From contig NZ_CALVGT010000014.1 of assembly GCF_944327175.1 (NCBI RefSeq), positions 45,060 through 109,059 of the forward strand: a stretch of DNA of 64,000 nt, given 5' to 3'. Below, one piece after another: positions 63,302 through 64,000 of the stretch (positions are counted from its first letter, which is position 1; every line of letters begins with the position of its first letter). This DNA is from an uncultured Lactobacillus sp. (GTDB taxonomy: Bacteria; Bacillota; Bacilli; Lactobacillales; Lactobacillaceae). Position numbers and translations under genes: made by a program. The notes under the pieces were generated by a model. It saw only the letters and a list, made by a program, of their open reading frames with translations. It was not told where the DNA came from and searched no databases.

Positions 63302-63331
63302 TTGAGCCAGGCGGGTAAAGCGTGCTATACT
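63302..63331 (+). promoter_or_regulatory. Promoter of the rplU-rpmA operon
   Basis: TTGAGC (63302-63307), an 18-base spacer and TATACT (63326-63331). Confidence 0.72.
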
Positions 63332-63337
63332 AACAGA

Positions 63338-63445
63338 GTTGCAATTTGAGTGATACCTCGATTCTGCAACCGCGCAGATAAGGTTGACAAGCCTGCTTTG
63401 GGCAGCACCTTTGATGGCGAGTCTAAGTAATTTTATACGGAGGTG
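63338..63445 (+). promoter_or_regulatory. Ribosomal protein L21 leader
   Basis: A leader of about 110 bases precedes rplU with the pattern CTGCAACCGCGCAGATAAGG, then GACAAGCCTGCTTTGGGCAG and CACCTTTGATGGCGAGTC, which matches what I know of the Firmicute L21 leader. It is thought to let L21 control its own operon. An ATACGGAGGTG gives the rplU ribosome binding site. Confidence 0.7.
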
Positions 63446-63450
63446 TACTA

Positions 63451-63762
63451 ATGTACGCAGTTATTAAGACCGGTGGCAAGCAATACAAGGTTGCCGAAGG
63501 CGAAAGTATCTTCGTTGAAAAGCTTGATGTACAAGCTGGCGAAGAAGTTGTTTTTGACCAAGTTATCCTGGTAGCTAATGGTGACGACGTTAAGGTTGGT
63601 ACTCCATTAGTTAAAGGTGCTAAGGTTACTGCTAAAGTTGAAAAGCAAGGTAAGGAAAAGAAGGTTGTAACTTTCAAGTACAAGCCTAAGAAGCACTCAC
63701 ACAGCAAGTATGGTCACCGTCAACCTTACACTAAGGTTACAGTTGAAAAGATTGAAGCTTAA
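63451..63762 (+). CDS. rplU: 50S ribosomal protein L21
   Basis: A 103-residue L21 of the large subunit. It has [40 protein letters not shown] and near the C-terminus [20 protein letters not shown]. Codons are those of highly expressed genes. rpmA follows after 18 bases, with no ysxB gene between. Confidence 0.97.
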   Translation: MYAVIKTGGKQYKVAEGESIFVEKLDVQAGEEVVFDQVILVANGDDVKVGTPLVKGAKVTAKVEKQGKEKKVVTFKYKPKKHSHSKYGHRQPYTKVTVEKIEA

Positions 63763-63780
63763 TTCAGAGGTGAAATGATT

Positions 63781-64000
63781 ATGAATATTTTAGGTATGAA
63801 ATTATTTGCCCACCACAAGGGTGGCGGTTCTACTGCCAACGGTCGTAACTCAGCTGGTCGTCGTTTAGGCGCTAAGGCTGGTGACGGTCAAACTATCCAC
63901 GCAGGTACTATTATTTACCGTCAACGTGGTACTAAGATTCACCCAGGCAAGAACGTAGGTCAAGGTGGAGACGACACTTTATTTGCACTTGTTAACGGCG
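63781..64000 (+). CDS. rpmA: 50S ribosomal protein L27, truncated by the window end
   Basis: The first 73 residues of L27, cut by the end of the window. It opens [20 protein letters not shown], then [20 protein letters not shown] and [20 protein letters not shown]. The nine residues before AHHKG resemble the N-terminal extension removed by the Prp (YsxB) protease in Firmicutes, with cleavage after the aromatic LF pair. ATG 63781 has CAGAGGTG upstream; the ysxB gene is not next to it. Confidence 0.96.
   Translation, partial: MNILGMKLFAHHKGGGSTANGRNSAGRRLGAKAGDGQTIHAGTIIYRQRGTKIHPGKNVGQGGDDTLFALVNG

Overview
The window looks like the chromosome of Lactobacillus delbrueckii (Lactobacillaceae, low-GC Gram-positive). 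Supporting signs are a 792-residue PepX of the lactobacillar type, a T-box leader in front of pheST, strong GGAGG-type ribosome binding sites, a bias to G/C in third codon positions, and a load of decaying genes typical of this dairy species. The assignment rests on recognised families and was not checked against a database.

Layout. 1-2891: the nadD-yqeK-rsfS-tmcAL-DUF177 housekeeping run. 2892-5000: a lone IS605-type TnpB gene followed by about 480 bases of non-coding, hairpin-rich DNA that may encode its guide RNA. 5126-7424: a two-component system of the ArlRS/LisRK type. 7514-10041: YidC, acylphosphatase, a SpoU rRNA methylase and an HxlR regulator. 10085-14376: T-box, pheST and greA. 14393-19175: a YfhO membrane protein and a class B penicillin-binding protein. 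19262-25129: rpmG, folate cyclo-ligase, rhomboid, YqgQ, rhodanese, miaA, ynbB and glnA (without glnR). 25382-28552: an MFS transporter, a DUF1828-like protein and an APC permease. 28816-31721: DegV, a HIRAN protein and two wrecked loci (an adenosine deaminase remnant and an MFS/CysK chimera). 31836-36853: pepX, tRNA-Arg and topB. 37034-42158: two paralogous secreted basic proteins, a second MFS transporter and a DUF2087 protein.

42317-55345 holds every enzyme of de novo IMP synthesis in two transcription units, purEKB and purCSQLFMNHD. Each has PurBox-like sites upstream, so the cell should make purines from PRPP; purA and the guanine branch are not here. 55725-60348 is a complete branched-chain amino acid ABC importer (livJHMGF). 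It is followed by two tandem PLP-dependent cystathionine lyases, the second broken by a one-base frameshift, then an ArsC/Spx-like protein and the rplU-rpmA ribosomal protein operon with its leader.

The best candidates for something unusual are the TnpB locus with its long structured 3' region, the pair of secreted lysine-rich proteins, the in-frame MFS/CysK chimera, and several synteny gaps (no rpmF after DUF177, no glnR before glnA, no ysxB between rplU and rpmA). I found no CRISPR array, rRNA operon or prophage.
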